A stretch of DNA of 11,232 nt, from contig JAGGSX010000030.1 in assembly GCA_021158865.1 (NCBI GenBank), positions 1-11,232 on the forward strand, given 5' to 3'. The notes under the pieces are model-generated. The model saw only the letters and a program-made list of their open reading frames with translations. It had not been told where the DNA came from and ran no database searches. The DNA comes from Thermoplasmata archaeon. Lineage in GTDB: Archaea > Thermoplasmatota > E2 > UBA202 > JdFR-43. Every line of letters starts with the position of its first letter. Within the stretch, counting starts at the first letter, position 1. Both the position numbers and the translations under genes were made by a program. Below, piece by piece: positions 1-7,155 of the stretch.

Positions 1-61
1 TCTTTCCTGACTTCTTTGCCATAACCATTATTCTCCTCATTTCTGGAGTAACACGTGACAT
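1..61 (-). CDS. 5' end of an unrecognised minus-strand gene (partial)
   Basis: The reverse strand has an ATG at 61-59 followed by 20 open codons to the window edge. The peptide begins MSRVTPEMRRIMVMAKK and is then cut off. A GGAGGGG Shine-Dalgarno sequence lies 8 nt upstream (76-70), which is good support for a real start. A second ATG in the same frame at 28-26 also has a good ribosome binding site (GAGGAG at 38-33, 4 nt away), so the true start is uncertain. The basic, methionine-rich N-terminus could belong to a small DNA- or RNA-binding protein, but too little is visible to name a family. The gene is divergent from the winged-helix gene at 192, and the 130 bp between them must hold both promoters. 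Confidence 0.55.
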   Translation of the reverse strand, partial: MSRVTPEMRRIMVMAKKSGK

Positions 62-93
62 TTCCCATTCCCCTCCTATAAAGAATGGGAAAT
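60..93. repeat. Perfect 11-bp inverted repeat over the start of the minus-strand gene
   Basis: Positions 60-70 (ATTTCCCATTC) are the exact reverse complement of 83-93 (GAATGGGAAAT), with 12 nt between them. The repeat covers the first two bases of the minus-strand start codon at 61, and the GGAGGGG ribosome binding site of that gene lies mainly in the loop. Half-site centres are about 23 bp apart, close to two helical turns. This fits an operator for a dimeric regulator. As RNA it would be a stem-loop placing the Shine-Dalgarno sequence in the loop and part of the start codon in the stem. The sequence does not tell these roles apart. Confidence 0.6.
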
Positions 94-142
94 TGATTTA
101 AGAAATGTTACCGATCTGTGTTTACTTTACAGCAAGAAAATA

Positions 143-150
143 TTTATATA
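143..150 (+). promoter_or_regulatory. Archaeal TATA box for the long plus-strand cluster
   Basis: TTTATATA is preceded by a purine-rich stretch (AGAAAA, 135-140) that could serve as a TFB recognition element. With the usual 25-27 bp from TATA centre to start site, transcription would begin near 172-174. That gives a leader of about 19 nt before the ATG at 192, carrying a GTGAT Shine-Dalgarno core at 184-188. The spacing is nearly the same as at the inositol synthase promoter. Read in reverse, the same AT-rich block could also serve the divergent minus-strand gene. Confidence 0.6.
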
Positions 151-154
151 TTGT

Positions 155-183
155 ATTCTAATAATTCTAATAAAAAATAGAAT
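155..183. repeat. Tandem ATTCTAATA repeat plus inverted TAGAAT copy at the predicted transcription start
   Basis: ATTCTAATA occurs twice in direct tandem (155-163 and 164-172). The core then recurs inverted as TAGAAT at 178-183. The three copies lie between the TATA box and the start codon of the winged-helix regulator, overlapping the predicted transcription start. That is where archaeal repressors often bind, so self-regulation by the encoded regulator is possible. In such AT-rich DNA chance repeats are common, so the operator role is only an inference. Confidence 0.4.
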
Positions 184-191
184 GTGATTAT

Positions 192-605
192 ATGGAAATT
201 GAAAAATATCTTAGAGAATTTGCAAGAAAATGGGGGCTTGGAGATGGATGCGCAAGCATTTATTCATCGTTGGTAGCTAATGGAAAGCCAATGGACATAA
301 GAGAAATAGTTGAAAAAACAGGCTATGCATATTCTTCTGTAGCAAATTACTTGAATACATTGTTGAAAGAGCATTTAGTTGAAAAAATAAGATATCAGGG
401 AAAAAATATTTACAAAGCCAATTTTGATTTTGTCGAAATAATAAAAAATGAAAGAAGGGAATTATTGAATAATGTAATAATTCCAATAAAGAAAGAAATA
501 AACAGTAAAAATGTAAAGAATAACTATTTAGAGGAATTGAAATGCATGGTAGAGGAAGCCGAAAAATATCTTAAAAGATTGGTAGAGGAAGATGAACCAA
601 AATGA
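192..605 (+). CDS. Winged helix-turn-helix transcriptional regulator
   Basis: The 137-residue product looks like a small archaeal DNA-binding regulator. Residues 18-76 form the winged helix: an N-terminal helix (ASIYSSLVANGKP), a helix-turn-helix (about 35-61, with recognition helix YSSVANYLNTLLKEHL) and a wing (RYQGKNIYKAN, about 67-77). The charged C-terminal half (about 80-137) is probably a helical, coiled-coil dimer segment. The pattern fits the TrmB/GbsR/MarR-like group; I see no sugar- or metal-binding domain, so the signal is unknown. The ATG at 192 follows a GTGAT ribosome binding core and a TATA box at 143. Its stop overlaps the start of the next gene by 4 nt (ATGA), so regulator and radical SAM enzyme are made from one message. 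The regulator probably controls this operon, itself included. Confidence 0.8.
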   Translation: MEIEKYLREFARKWGLGDGCASIYSSLVANGKPMDIREIVEKTGYAYSSVANYLNTLLKEHLVEKIRYQGKNIYKANFDFVEIIKNERRELLNNVIIPIKKEINSKNVKNNYLEELKCMVEEAEKYLKRLVEEDEPK

Positions 606-1981
606 AAATATTGCTTATTTCTCCACCAACAAAAAGCGTTGTAAAGGAAGTGCTCTCGACGACTGCGCCGCCGGCGGGCTTGGCTTATCTGGCATCAATG
701 GTGAAAGAAGAACATGACGTAAAAATTGTTGATTCTTTGATTGAAAATTTGAGTTTCGATAAGGTTGAGAAAATAATTAAAAAGTTTTATCCCGATTTAG
801 TTGGAATAACTGCAACAACGAGCATGATGCCAGATGCATATAAAATTGCAAGAATTGTAAAAAATATTGATGAAAATATTAAGATAGTAATTGGCGGACC
901 CCATGTGACATTTTTGCCTGAAAAAACAATTGAAGAGTGCTCGTGTATAGATTTTGTTATTCGAGGAGAAGGAGAGATTACATTTAAAGAGCTTGTTGAT
1001 TACATGATTGGTAAAAGAGATGTGAAGGAAATAAGAGGGCTTACCTATAAACAAAATGGAAGCATCAAAAGCAATTCTTCAAGAGAGCTTATAAAAAATT
1101 TGGATAGCATTCCTCTGCCTTCTTATGAGTTACTTCCAATGGATAAGTATAATGCTGATGGAGTAAAATTTGGAACAATAATGACGAGCAGGGGATGTCC
1201 ATTTAACTGCATTTTTTGTTCTTCTTCTTTACAATTTGGGAAAAGATGGAGAGCACATAGCGTAAATAGAGTAATAGAAGAGATAAGCATGTTACACAAT
1301 GAATATGGAATAAGAGAGATTGAATTTTTGGATGACACATTCACATTGAATAAAAAAAGGGCGATTTTAATTGCAGAAAATATTAAAAAAGAAGACATGG
1401 ACATAAGATGGACTGCTTCATCACGTGTAAACACATTTTCTAAGGAAGTTGCTAAATCAATGAAAAAAGGAGGATGCCATACTGTATATTTTGGAATAGA
1501 ATCTGGTTCTCAAAAAACTCTTAATTTTATTGGAAAGGGAATAACATTGCAGCAATCATTGAAAGCAGTGAAAGATGCCCATGATGCAGATTTAACAAGC
1601 TTGGGTTCATTTATAATAGGTTTTCCAGATGAAAGTAAAGATGATGTAAAAAATACAATAAAGTTTTCAAAAGAAGTTGGTGTAAATCTTGCACAATTTA
1701 CAGTTGCAACTCCTTATCCGGGGACAAGACTATGGAATATTGCATTGAAAAGAAATTTAATAACAAGTTTTGATTGGAGAAAATATACAACCTTAACACC
1801 AATTATGAAACTTAAATATTTTACATTAGAACAAATAATGAAATGGCTTCACAAGGCTTATGCATCATTTTATCTACGACCAAAATTCTTTTTATGGGAT
1901 ATTATTCAAAACCATGGATTTATAATTAAGAAAGTGATAAATAATATTGGAAGTTTGATTGGAACAATTAAGGTGAGCTGA
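602..1981 (+). CDS. B12-binding-type radical SAM protein, substrate unknown
   Basis: This 459-residue protein has the two-domain plan of cobalamin-dependent radical SAM enzymes. Residues 1 to about 150 resemble a B12-binding Rossmann fold, with MKILLISPP at the start, PPAGLAYLAS (23-32), GITATTSMMP (68-77) and IVIGGPHVTFLPE (95-107). The histidine motif DxHxxG is absent, as is common in this class. The radical SAM domain follows, with cluster cysteines C199, C203 and C206 (CPFNCIFC), a FLDDTFTLN segment, and GIESGSQKTL plus IIGFPDES further on. The C-terminal AYASFYLRPKFFLW stretch recalls the BchE/HpnJ-like group, whose members methylate or rearrange unactivated carbons, often in lipids or pigments. 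The substrate cannot be read from the sequence. The gene overlaps the regulator upstream by 4 nt and the stress protein downstream by 1 nt. Confidence 0.88.
   Translation: MKILLISPPTKSVVKEVLSTTAPPAGLAYLASMVKEEHDVKIVDSLIENLSFDKVEKIIKKFYPDLVGITATTSMMPDAYKIARIVKNIDENIKIVIGGPHVTFLPEKTIEECSCIDFVIRGEGEITFKELVDYMIGKRDVKEIRGLTYKQNGSIKSNSSRELIKNLDSIPLPSYELLPMDKYNADGVKFGTIMTSRGCPFNCIFCSSSLQFGKRWRAHSVNRVIEEISMLHNEYGIREIEFLDDTFTLNKKRAILIAENIKKEDMDIRWTASSRVNTFSKEVAKSMKKGGCHTVYFGIESGSQKTLNFIGKGITLQQSLKAVKDAHDADLTSLGSFIIGFPDESKDDVKNTIKFSKEVGVNLAQFTVATPYPGTRLWNIALKRNLITSFDWRKYTTLTPIMKLKYFTLEQIMKWLHKAYASFYLRPKFFLWDIIQNHGFIIKKVINNIGSLIGTIKVS
1971..1977 (+). promoter_or_regulatory. Ribosome binding site of the universal stress protein gene
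   Basis: AGGTGAG lies inside the last codons of the radical SAM gene, 3 nt before the ATG at 1981. The stop and start overlap as TGATG. This fixes the downstream start and suggests reinitiation between the two genes. Confidence 0.65.
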
Positions 1982-2781
1982 TGATTAAGAAAATTCTGAT
2001 TCCAACAGATGGCTATGGCTTGGAGGAGCATGTTATAAGATATTCTGCAAAAGCATTTTCATTAGCAGAATTTTATGTTATCAGTGTTGTAAATACCTAC
2101 GAAACTGGCGTAAATATGAATGATTTATTGTATAAAGAAATGAAAACATGCGCAAGAAATGCAATCGAAAGAGCAGAAGAAATTTTACGTGAAGAAGGAA
2201 TAAATAATATAAAAAGCAGTGTTATCGAAGGAGTGCCTTCTAAAAAAATAATAAAGTATGCAAAAAAACATGATGTTGATTTAATAGCAATGCGTGTTTA
2301 TAGCAGAAAGGATACGGCATCGGCTCAGAGAATTGGTTCAACTTTGAGGAATGTTTTGATAAAATCTCCAATACCTGTTCTCACGCTTGCCAAAGAATGT
2401 AAAAAGTTGCCAATCAGAAAGATTCTTCTACCTACAGATGGAACAAAGGTTTCAGAAAGAGCAAAAAATTATGCAATTGTTTTTGCATCTTCTTATAAAA
2501 CAGAGCTTGAGGTTCTGCATGTTTCTCAAAGTAAAAGAGGTATAGATATTCTGAATAATGCTGAATGGAAAGCATCTTTTTTAAAACTTGAGGTTAAAAA
2601 ATCTCTCGAGTATGGGGATGTAGAAGAAAAAATTCTTGAGTATGCAAATAAAAATGATTTAATTATTATGGGGTTAGGGAAAAAAATTCTTTTTTGGCAT
2701 ATCATAGGACATATAGCCCGTGCTATTATAACGCATTCTCCTGTTCCAGTCATATTAGTTCATTCATACAAGAAAAGGTGA
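1981..2781 (+). CDS. Tandem universal stress protein (two UspA domains)
   Basis: The 266-residue protein contains two UspA domains in a row. Each opens with the same strand and loop: KKILIPTDG (3-11) and RKILLPTDG (146-154). Each ends with the typical final strand: SPIPVLTLA (129-137) and SPVPVILVH (253-261). UspA proteins are small cytosolic alpha/beta proteins, many of which bind ATP and act in stress signalling or regulate a partner. The ATP loop usually reads G-2x-G-9x-G-S/T. Domain 1 keeps the final GS (119-120) but has YSR where the first part should be. Domain 2 keeps a GLG start (231-233) but has GH (243-244) instead of GS/T. Nucleotide binding may therefore be altered or shared between domains. 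Archaeal UspA proteins are often encoded next to membrane transporters, as here, and may regulate them. Confidence 0.9.
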   Translation: MIKKILIPTDGYGLEEHVIRYSAKAFSLAEFYVISVVNTYETGVNMNDLLYKEMKTCARNAIERAEEILREEGINNIKSSVIEGVPSKKIIKYAKKHDVDLIAMRVYSRKDTASAQRIGSTLRNVLIKSPIPVLTLAKECKKLPIRKILLPTDGTKVSERAKNYAIVFASSYKTELEVLHVSQSKRGIDILNNAEWKASFLKLEVKKSLEYGDVEEKILEYANKNDLIIMGLGKKILFWHIIGHIARAIITHSPVPVILVHSYKKR

Positions 2782-2782
2782 T
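2776..2782 (+). promoter_or_regulatory. Shine-Dalgarno sequence pointing to an ACG start for the permease
   Basis: AGGTGAT is a near-perfect archaeal ribosome binding site and overlaps the stop codon of the stress protein gene. The first possible in-frame start at a suitable distance is ACG at 2786 (3 nt spacer). The only ATG/GTG/TTG-type option further on in the frame is the TTG at 2837, about 54 nt from this site and inside the first membrane helix. Confidence 0.6.
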
Positions 2783-2785
2783 ATA

Positions 2786-4057
2786 ACGGATTTACCACAA
2801 ATAATAACGCTTATAATATTCATCGCAAGCTATATTTTGATTTTTAGCGGAAAATTTGAGCGAACTGCTGCTGCTCTACTTGGAATGTTTGTGATGGTTT
2901 CATTTGGATATATTTTTGGTTTCATGGATTTTGAATCTGTGCTGAAGCATGAGAACTGGGAAGTTATTCTATTATTGTTAGGCATGATGACCTATGTTGG
3001 CTTAATGGCAAAGACTGGCTTTTTCAAATATCTTGGAATTAAAGCTATTAAATTGTCCAAGGGAAAGCCATGGCTCATATTTGTTTATCTCTCTTTAATA
3101 ACGACATTCATTTCAATGATTATAGATAATGTTACAACGATATTGCTTATAGCTCCTCTAACTATTGAGGCTGCAGAGATGATAGAGATAAACCCTATAC
3201 CAATTTTATTGGGAGAAGCAATTCTTTCAAATGTCGGCGGCGTCGCCACAATGATTGGAGACCCACCCAATATAATGATTGGAATAGCTTCAAATTTCAC
3301 ATTCAATGATTTCATCATACATTTATTTATTCCAGTTATGGCATCTTTGCTGGTATCGATTTTAATTGCGAGAATTATTTACAAAAAATGGATGGAAAAT
3401 AAAGGAAAAAATGTTGAAAAATTGATGAAAATGAATGAGAGGAAATATATAAAAGATGAGAAGAAAATGAAACATTTTTTATACATTTTATTCGGAATGA
3501 TATTTTTCTTTGCAACAGAAAGTTATACTGGCATATCTTCGTCTTTTGTTGCTTTGGCAGGTGGAACAGTAGCATTGCTAATTTCAATGGAAGAGCCAAA
3601 AGAAGCATTCAAATCTGTTGAATGGCCCACATTGGTTTTTTTTATTGCATTGTTTGCCCTCGTTGGCGGATTGCAAGAAACAGGATTGCTCGATGGCCTT
3701 GCTAAATGGCTTTCTGGTTTATCAGGAAATGTCATAGTAATGGCAACAATTATCTTATGGATTTCTGGAATATCTTCTTCATTTGTTGATAATATACCTG
3801 TAACAGCTGCATTCATTCCCGTTGTTTCTGCAATGGCTATTACTTATAACTCAAACCTATTGTGGTGGGCTCTGGCAATGGGCGTCGGCATGGGAGGAAA
3901 TGCAACTCCAATTGGCTCTTCTGCAAGTGTTATAACACTTTCTCTTTCAAAAAGATATGGACATGAAATAAGCACTAAAGAGTGGGTTAAATTTGGAACT
4001 TTAGTTGCTATAGCAAGCATGTCTGTTTGCACAGCATTTCTTTTCATAATGGCATAA
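2786..4057 (+). CDS. ArsB/NhaD-type membrane permease (ion transporter superfamily)
   Basis: Starting at 2786 the product is about 423 residues and almost entirely hydrophobic, with roughly 10-12 membrane helices, the normal size for this family. Two inverted-repeat halves show the signature motifs. The first half has DNVTTILLIAPLTIE and, after a short gap, SNVGGVATMIGDPPNIMIG. The second has SSFVDNIPVTAAFIPVV and then GVGMGGNATPIGSSASV. Family members export arsenite or exchange Na+ for H+, and others carry dicarboxylates; the substrate here is open. A start at TTG 2837 would delete most of the first helix (IITLIIFIASYILIF). In-frame coding resemblance to the family continues upstream to the ACG at 2786, just after a strong ribosome binding site. 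No arsR, arsA or arsenate reductase gene is nearby, so an arsenic role is not supported by context. Confidence 0.87.
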   Translation, partial: TDLPQIITLIIFIASYILIFSGKFERTAAALLGMFVMVSFGYIFGFMDFESVLKHENWEVILLLLGMMTYVGLMAKTGFFKYLGIKAIKLSKGKPWLIFVYLSLITTFISMIIDNVTTILLIAPLTIEAAEMIEINPIPILLGEAILSNVGGVATMIGDPPNIMIGIASNFTFNDFIIHLFIPVMASLLVSILIARIIYKKWMENKGKNVEKLMKMNERKYIKDEKKMKHFLYILFGMIFFFATESYTGISSSFVALAGGTVALLISMEEPKEAFKSVEWPTLVFFIALFALVGGLQETGLLDGLAKWLSGLSGNVIVMATIILWISGISSSFVDNIPVTAAFIPVVSAMAITYNSNLLWWALAMGVGMGGNATPIGSSASVITLSLSKRYGHEISTKEWVKFGTLVAIASMSVCTAFLFIMA

Positions 4058-4086
4058 CATCCAAATATTCATTCTCAATTATCATT

Positions 4087-4740
4087 ATGCTTAAAATAGG
4101 TGTTCTTGCCTCGGGTAGAGGAACAAACCTGCAGGCTATAATAGATGCGTGCAAAAATGGCTTGGTAAATGGTAGAGTTGAGTTGGTTATAAGTGACAAT
4201 AAAGATGCTTTTGCTTTAGAAAGGGCAAGAAATAATGGAATAGAAGCAATTCATGTTGATGCAGGCAATAAAAAAAAGCATGAAGAAACAATGGATAAAA
4301 TTTTGAGGAATGCAGCCATAGAACTTGTGGTCGGCGCAGGCTATATGCGGGTGCTTTCGCCTTGGTTCATAAAAAGATGGTATGGAAAGCTTATTAACAT
4401 TCATCCTGCTCTGCTACCTTCTTTTAAAGGAATAGATGCGCAGGGACAGGCATTGAGCTATGGAGTGAAGATAACAGGATGCACAACTCATTTCATGGAT
4501 GAAAAGCCAGACCATGGACCAATAATTCTTCAAGCTGCTGTAAGAGTTAAAAAAAATGATACGAGAGATAGCCTTGCAGAAAGAGTATTGAAAGTGGAGC
4601 ATCAAATATTGCCCAGAAGCATAGATTTATTTGAAAAAGGCCGCCTCATAATAGAAGGAAGGAAGGTGAACATCCTGCCCGGTGATTCATGGTTGAATAG
4701 ATACAGCTATCCAGATGTTTTTTATTCTGAAGGATATTAA
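4087..4740 (+). CDS. purN: Phosphoribosylglycinamide formyltransferase (GART)
   Basis: PurN transfers a formyl group from 10-formyl-tetrahydrofolate to glycinamide ribonucleotide in the third step of purine synthesis, in the cytosol. The 217-residue product matches the usual length. It has the phosphate-binding loop ASGRGTNLQAII (8-19) and the catalytic trio in standard context: N104 and H106 in INIHPALLPSFKG, and D142 in PDHGPIILQA. The ATG at 4087 is chosen because MLKIGVLASG is the normal family N-terminus. An in-frame ATG at 4027 would add 20 unrelated residues and overlap the permease. No Shine-Dalgarno sequence precedes 4087 and I see no convincing TATA box in the 29-bp gap, so its translation signal is unclear. 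The following folC, a folate gene, fits its cofactor need. Confidence 0.93.
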   Translation: MLKIGVLASGRGTNLQAIIDACKNGLVNGRVELVISDNKDAFALERARNNGIEAIHVDAGNKKKHEETMDKILRNAAIELVVGAGYMRVLSPWFIKRWYGKLINIHPALLPSFKGIDAQGQALSYGVKITGCTTHFMDEKPDHGPIILQAAVRVKKNDTRDSLAERVLKVEHQILPRSIDLFEKGRLIIEGRKVNILPGDSWLNRYSYPDVFYSEGY

Positions 4741-4741
4741 T

Positions 4742-5917
4742 ATGTGGATTGATAAATGTAATGGAAAAATAATGCTTGATTTAAAAAGAATGCATGAATT
4801 TTCAAAAGATTTTAAGCAAGGATACAAAGTCATACATGTTGGAGGGACAAATGGAAAAGGTTCTGTCTGCAATTTTATCTCAAACATATTGATGAAAAAA
4901 TATGATGTTGGTTTATATACTTCTCCACATCTTGAAAAAGTTAATGAAAGAATATGTATAAATGGAAAAGAGATAAATGATGAAGCAATAAAAAAATATG
5001 AATATTTATGCAAATACAATTTCACATATTTTGAAGCATTGACTGCAATGGCGTTAAAATATTTTGAAGAAAAAAATGTTGACTATGCTGTTATGGAAGT
5101 CGGCTTGGGCGGAAGATTTGATGCAACAAATGTTGTAGAGCCAATGCTTACAATAATAACAAATGTTTCTATAGAGCATACCCAATGGCTTGGAAAAAGT
5201 ATAGAAAAAATAGCAATGGAAAAGGCAGGGATAATAAAAAATGCTCCTGTTGTCACATCATGCAGAGGAAAGGCTTTGAATATTATAAAAAGAATTGCTG
5301 AAAAAAAAGGTGCAAAGATATATTCAATTGGAAAAGATTTTGGATGGCGCCATTGCGGAAAAAAATTTTTTATTGAAGCAGATGGTGAATATGTCGTTGA
5401 GCCAATAATGAATGCATTTTATCAGGGAGATAATATTGCAGTTGCCATAAAATCGATGGAATTGATTGGAATTGATAGAAACGATATAATAAATGGAATT
5501 GAAGAAACATTTATTCCAGCAAGAATGGAGAGAATTGGAAAATTTTTGGTAGATGGAGCACACAATCCAGATGGGATAAAGGCATTTTCTAAATCAATAG
5601 AAGAATTTGATTATGATAATGTGATAATAATATTTGGTGTGATGAAAGATAAAGATGTTGAAAAAATGGTTGAATTTTTGCCAGATGCAAAAATTGTTAT
5701 AGCAACATCCGCGAGCAATGATAGAGCGTTGCAAATAGAAAAAATTTTTGAGATATGCAATAAAAAATATGATTGTTTAAAATCAAAAAATGTTGGAAAT
5801 GCCATAAAAATTGCAATGAAAAATTCAGGTAAAAATGATATTATTGCTATAGTTGGCTCACTTTATTTAGCTGGAGAGGCAAGAAAAATAATAAATAATA
5901 TGCTTTATAAAAAATGA
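4742..5917 (+). CDS. folC: Folylpolyglutamate synthase / dihydrofolate synthase family ligase
   Basis: This Mur-ligase-family enzyme adds glutamate to folate (and in some members to dihydropteroate) using ATP. From 4742 the product is 391 residues, slightly short for FolC (about 420). Family motifs appear in order: P-loop GTNGKGS (35-41), YTSPHLEKVNERI (59-71), EVGLGGRFDATN (119-130), EHTQWLG (145-151), EKAGIIK (160-166), PARMER (259-264), DGAHNPDG (271-278) and SLYLAGEAR (373-381). The ATG at 4742 sits one base after the purN stop and 6 nt after AAGGAT (4730-4735). An in-frame ATG at 4715 would add 9 residues inside purN and is less likely. Archaea using methanopterin or F420 have other glutamate ligases (CofE), so a related pterin substrate is possible. 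The purN neighbour favours folate. Confidence 0.9.
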   Translation: MWIDKCNGKIMLDLKRMHEFSKDFKQGYKVIHVGGTNGKGSVCNFISNILMKKYDVGLYTSPHLEKVNERICINGKEINDEAIKKYEYLCKYNFTYFEALTAMALKYFEEKNVDYAVMEVGLGGRFDATNVVEPMLTIITNVSIEHTQWLGKSIEKIAMEKAGIIKNAPVVTSCRGKALNIIKRIAEKKGAKIYSIGKDFGWRHCGKKFFIEADGEYVVEPIMNAFYQGDNIAVAIKSMELIGIDRNDIINGIEETFIPARMERIGKFLVDGAHNPDGIKAFSKSIEEFDYDNVIIIFGVMKDKDVEKMVEFLPDAKIVIATSASNDRALQIEKIFEICNKKYDCLKSKNVGNAIKIAMKNSGKNDIIAIVGSLYLAGEARKIINNMLYKK

Positions 5918-7155
5918 TGAAAGTTTACATGGAAGTATATGGATGCGCCGCCAATCAGGGAGATGCTTCTATAATGCAGGGAATATTAATGGAAAAGGGC
6001 TATGAAATGGTGGAAAACATTGAAGAAGCAGATTTGCTTATACTTACAACATGCATTGTTATAGATACAACACAGCAAAGAATGATTTCAAGGCTGAAAA
6101 AGTTTAAGGAGACAGGAAAGGAAATAATTGTTGCAGGATGTATGGCTTCCGCCCTGCCTGATTTGATAAAAAAAATTGATGGAAATGCAAAAATTTTGCC
6201 CCCTCGTTATATTCATCATATCGCAGATATTATAGAAGGAAAAAATGGTTTTTTTGAAAAAGCGAAGGTAAATTTACCTCGAAAGATTGATATAAAGTTG
6301 AATATGCCAATTGCAGAAGGATGTTTATATAATTGCTCCTATTGTATAACAAAAAATGCGAGAGGAAAGTTGAAATCATTTTCCTTAAGAGGGCTTGTTG
6401 AAGATGCAAAAAATGCAATAAAAAAAGGATGCAAGGAAATAAGGCTTACAGCTCAGGATACAGCGGGTTATGGAATTGATATAAAAGAAAGTTTACCCCA
6501 TTTAATAAATGAAATTGCTTCAATAGATGAAAATTTTAGAATAAGAATTGGAATGATGCATCCTTTATCAGCATACCGCATTTTAGATGATTTGATTGAA
6601 TCCTATAAAAATTCCAAAGTATACAAATTTTTACATCTTCCCCTGCAATCTGCTTCAGGTAATGTTTTAAAGGCAATGAGACGTGGATATGATTTTGATT
6701 TATTCAAAAGCATTGTGAATGAATTCAGAAAAAATTTCAGAAATTCCACGTTTGCTACAGATTTTATCGTTGCCTTTCCAAATGAAAGTGATGATGACTT
6801 CCAGCAGAGCATGGAAGCATTAAAAGAACTGAAGCCAGATATAACAAATATAACCCGCTTCTCCCCCCGCCCCAACACGCCAGCATGGAAAATGAAGCGA
6901 CTGCCAACCCAGATTGCCAAGCAACGCTCAAGGAGAATGACAAAAATTGCGATGGAGATATCATATAACAATAATAAAAAGCTTGTAGGAAAAATGTATC
7001 CTGCCCTCTTACTCGAAAAAAGAAATGGATGGACGATAGGAAAAACAGATGGTTATCATTCTATCTTTACAAGAAATGGAAATATAGGAGAATTTGTTAA
7101 AATAAAAGCAACAGATGCAAAACCAACGCATATTGAAGGAGTTATAATACAATAG
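5914..7155 (+). CDS. Archaeal MiaB-like tRNA methylthiotransferase (t6A37 type, MtaB/CDKAL1 group)
   Basis: The enzyme inserts a methylthio group, most likely converting t6A to ms2t6A at position 37 of ANN-decoding tRNAs. Its 413 residues show the three expected domains. The N-terminal methylthiotransferase domain carries cluster cysteines C11 (VYGCAANQGD), C47 (TTCIV) and C76 (AGCMA). The radical SAM core has C137, C141 and C144 (CLYNCSYC), followed by RLTAQDTAGYGID and HLPLQSASGNVLKAMRRGY. The C-terminal part (about 350-413) is a TRAM-type RNA-binding domain. YGCAANQGD is the archaeal/eukaryotic variant rather than the bacterial MiaB form. The start overlaps the folC stop (ATGATGA, with ATG possible at 5914 or 5917), and there is no separate ribosome binding site, so translation is probably coupled. 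It is the last gene of the plus-strand cluster. Confidence 0.92.
   Translation: MMKVYMEVYGCAANQGDASIMQGILMEKGYEMVENIEEADLLILTTCIVIDTTQQRMISRLKKFKETGKEIIVAGCMASALPDLIKKIDGNAKILPPRYIHHIADIIEGKNGFFEKAKVNLPRKIDIKLNMPIAEGCLYNCSYCITKNARGKLKSFSLRGLVEDAKNAIKKGCKEIRLTAQDTAGYGIDIKESLPHLINEIASIDENFRIRIGMMHPLSAYRILDDLIESYKNSKVYKFLHLPLQSASGNVLKAMRRGYDFDLFKSIVNEFRKNFRNSTFATDFIVAFPNESDDDFQQSMEALKELKPDITNITRFSPRPNTPAWKMKRLPTQIAKQRSRRMTKIAMEISYNNNKKLVGKMYPALLLEKRNGWTIGKTDGYHSIFTRNGNIGEFVKIKATDAKPTHIEGVIIQ

Noticed and set aside
660..690. GC-rich patch that might signal inserted DNA
   Set aside because: It encodes the conserved PPAGLAYL motif of the B12-binding domain; similar patches at 6860-6890 and 10557-10605 also match conserved, Pro/Gly/Ala-rich segments.
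2837..4057. Arsenic resistance operon headed by arsB
   Set aside because: The permease family also includes Na+/H+ antiporters and other anion carriers. No arsenate reductase, ArsA or cysteine-pair ArsR is present, so naming arsB would overstate the evidence.
4027..4086. 20-residue N-terminal extension of PurN overlapping the permease gene
   Set aside because: The extra residues have no PurN character, and MLKIGVLASG is the usual family start.
4687..5025. Open frame on the minus strand opposite folC
   Set aside because: It is antisense to the conserved P-loop region of folC and shows no family motif; it arises from the AT-rich codon bias.
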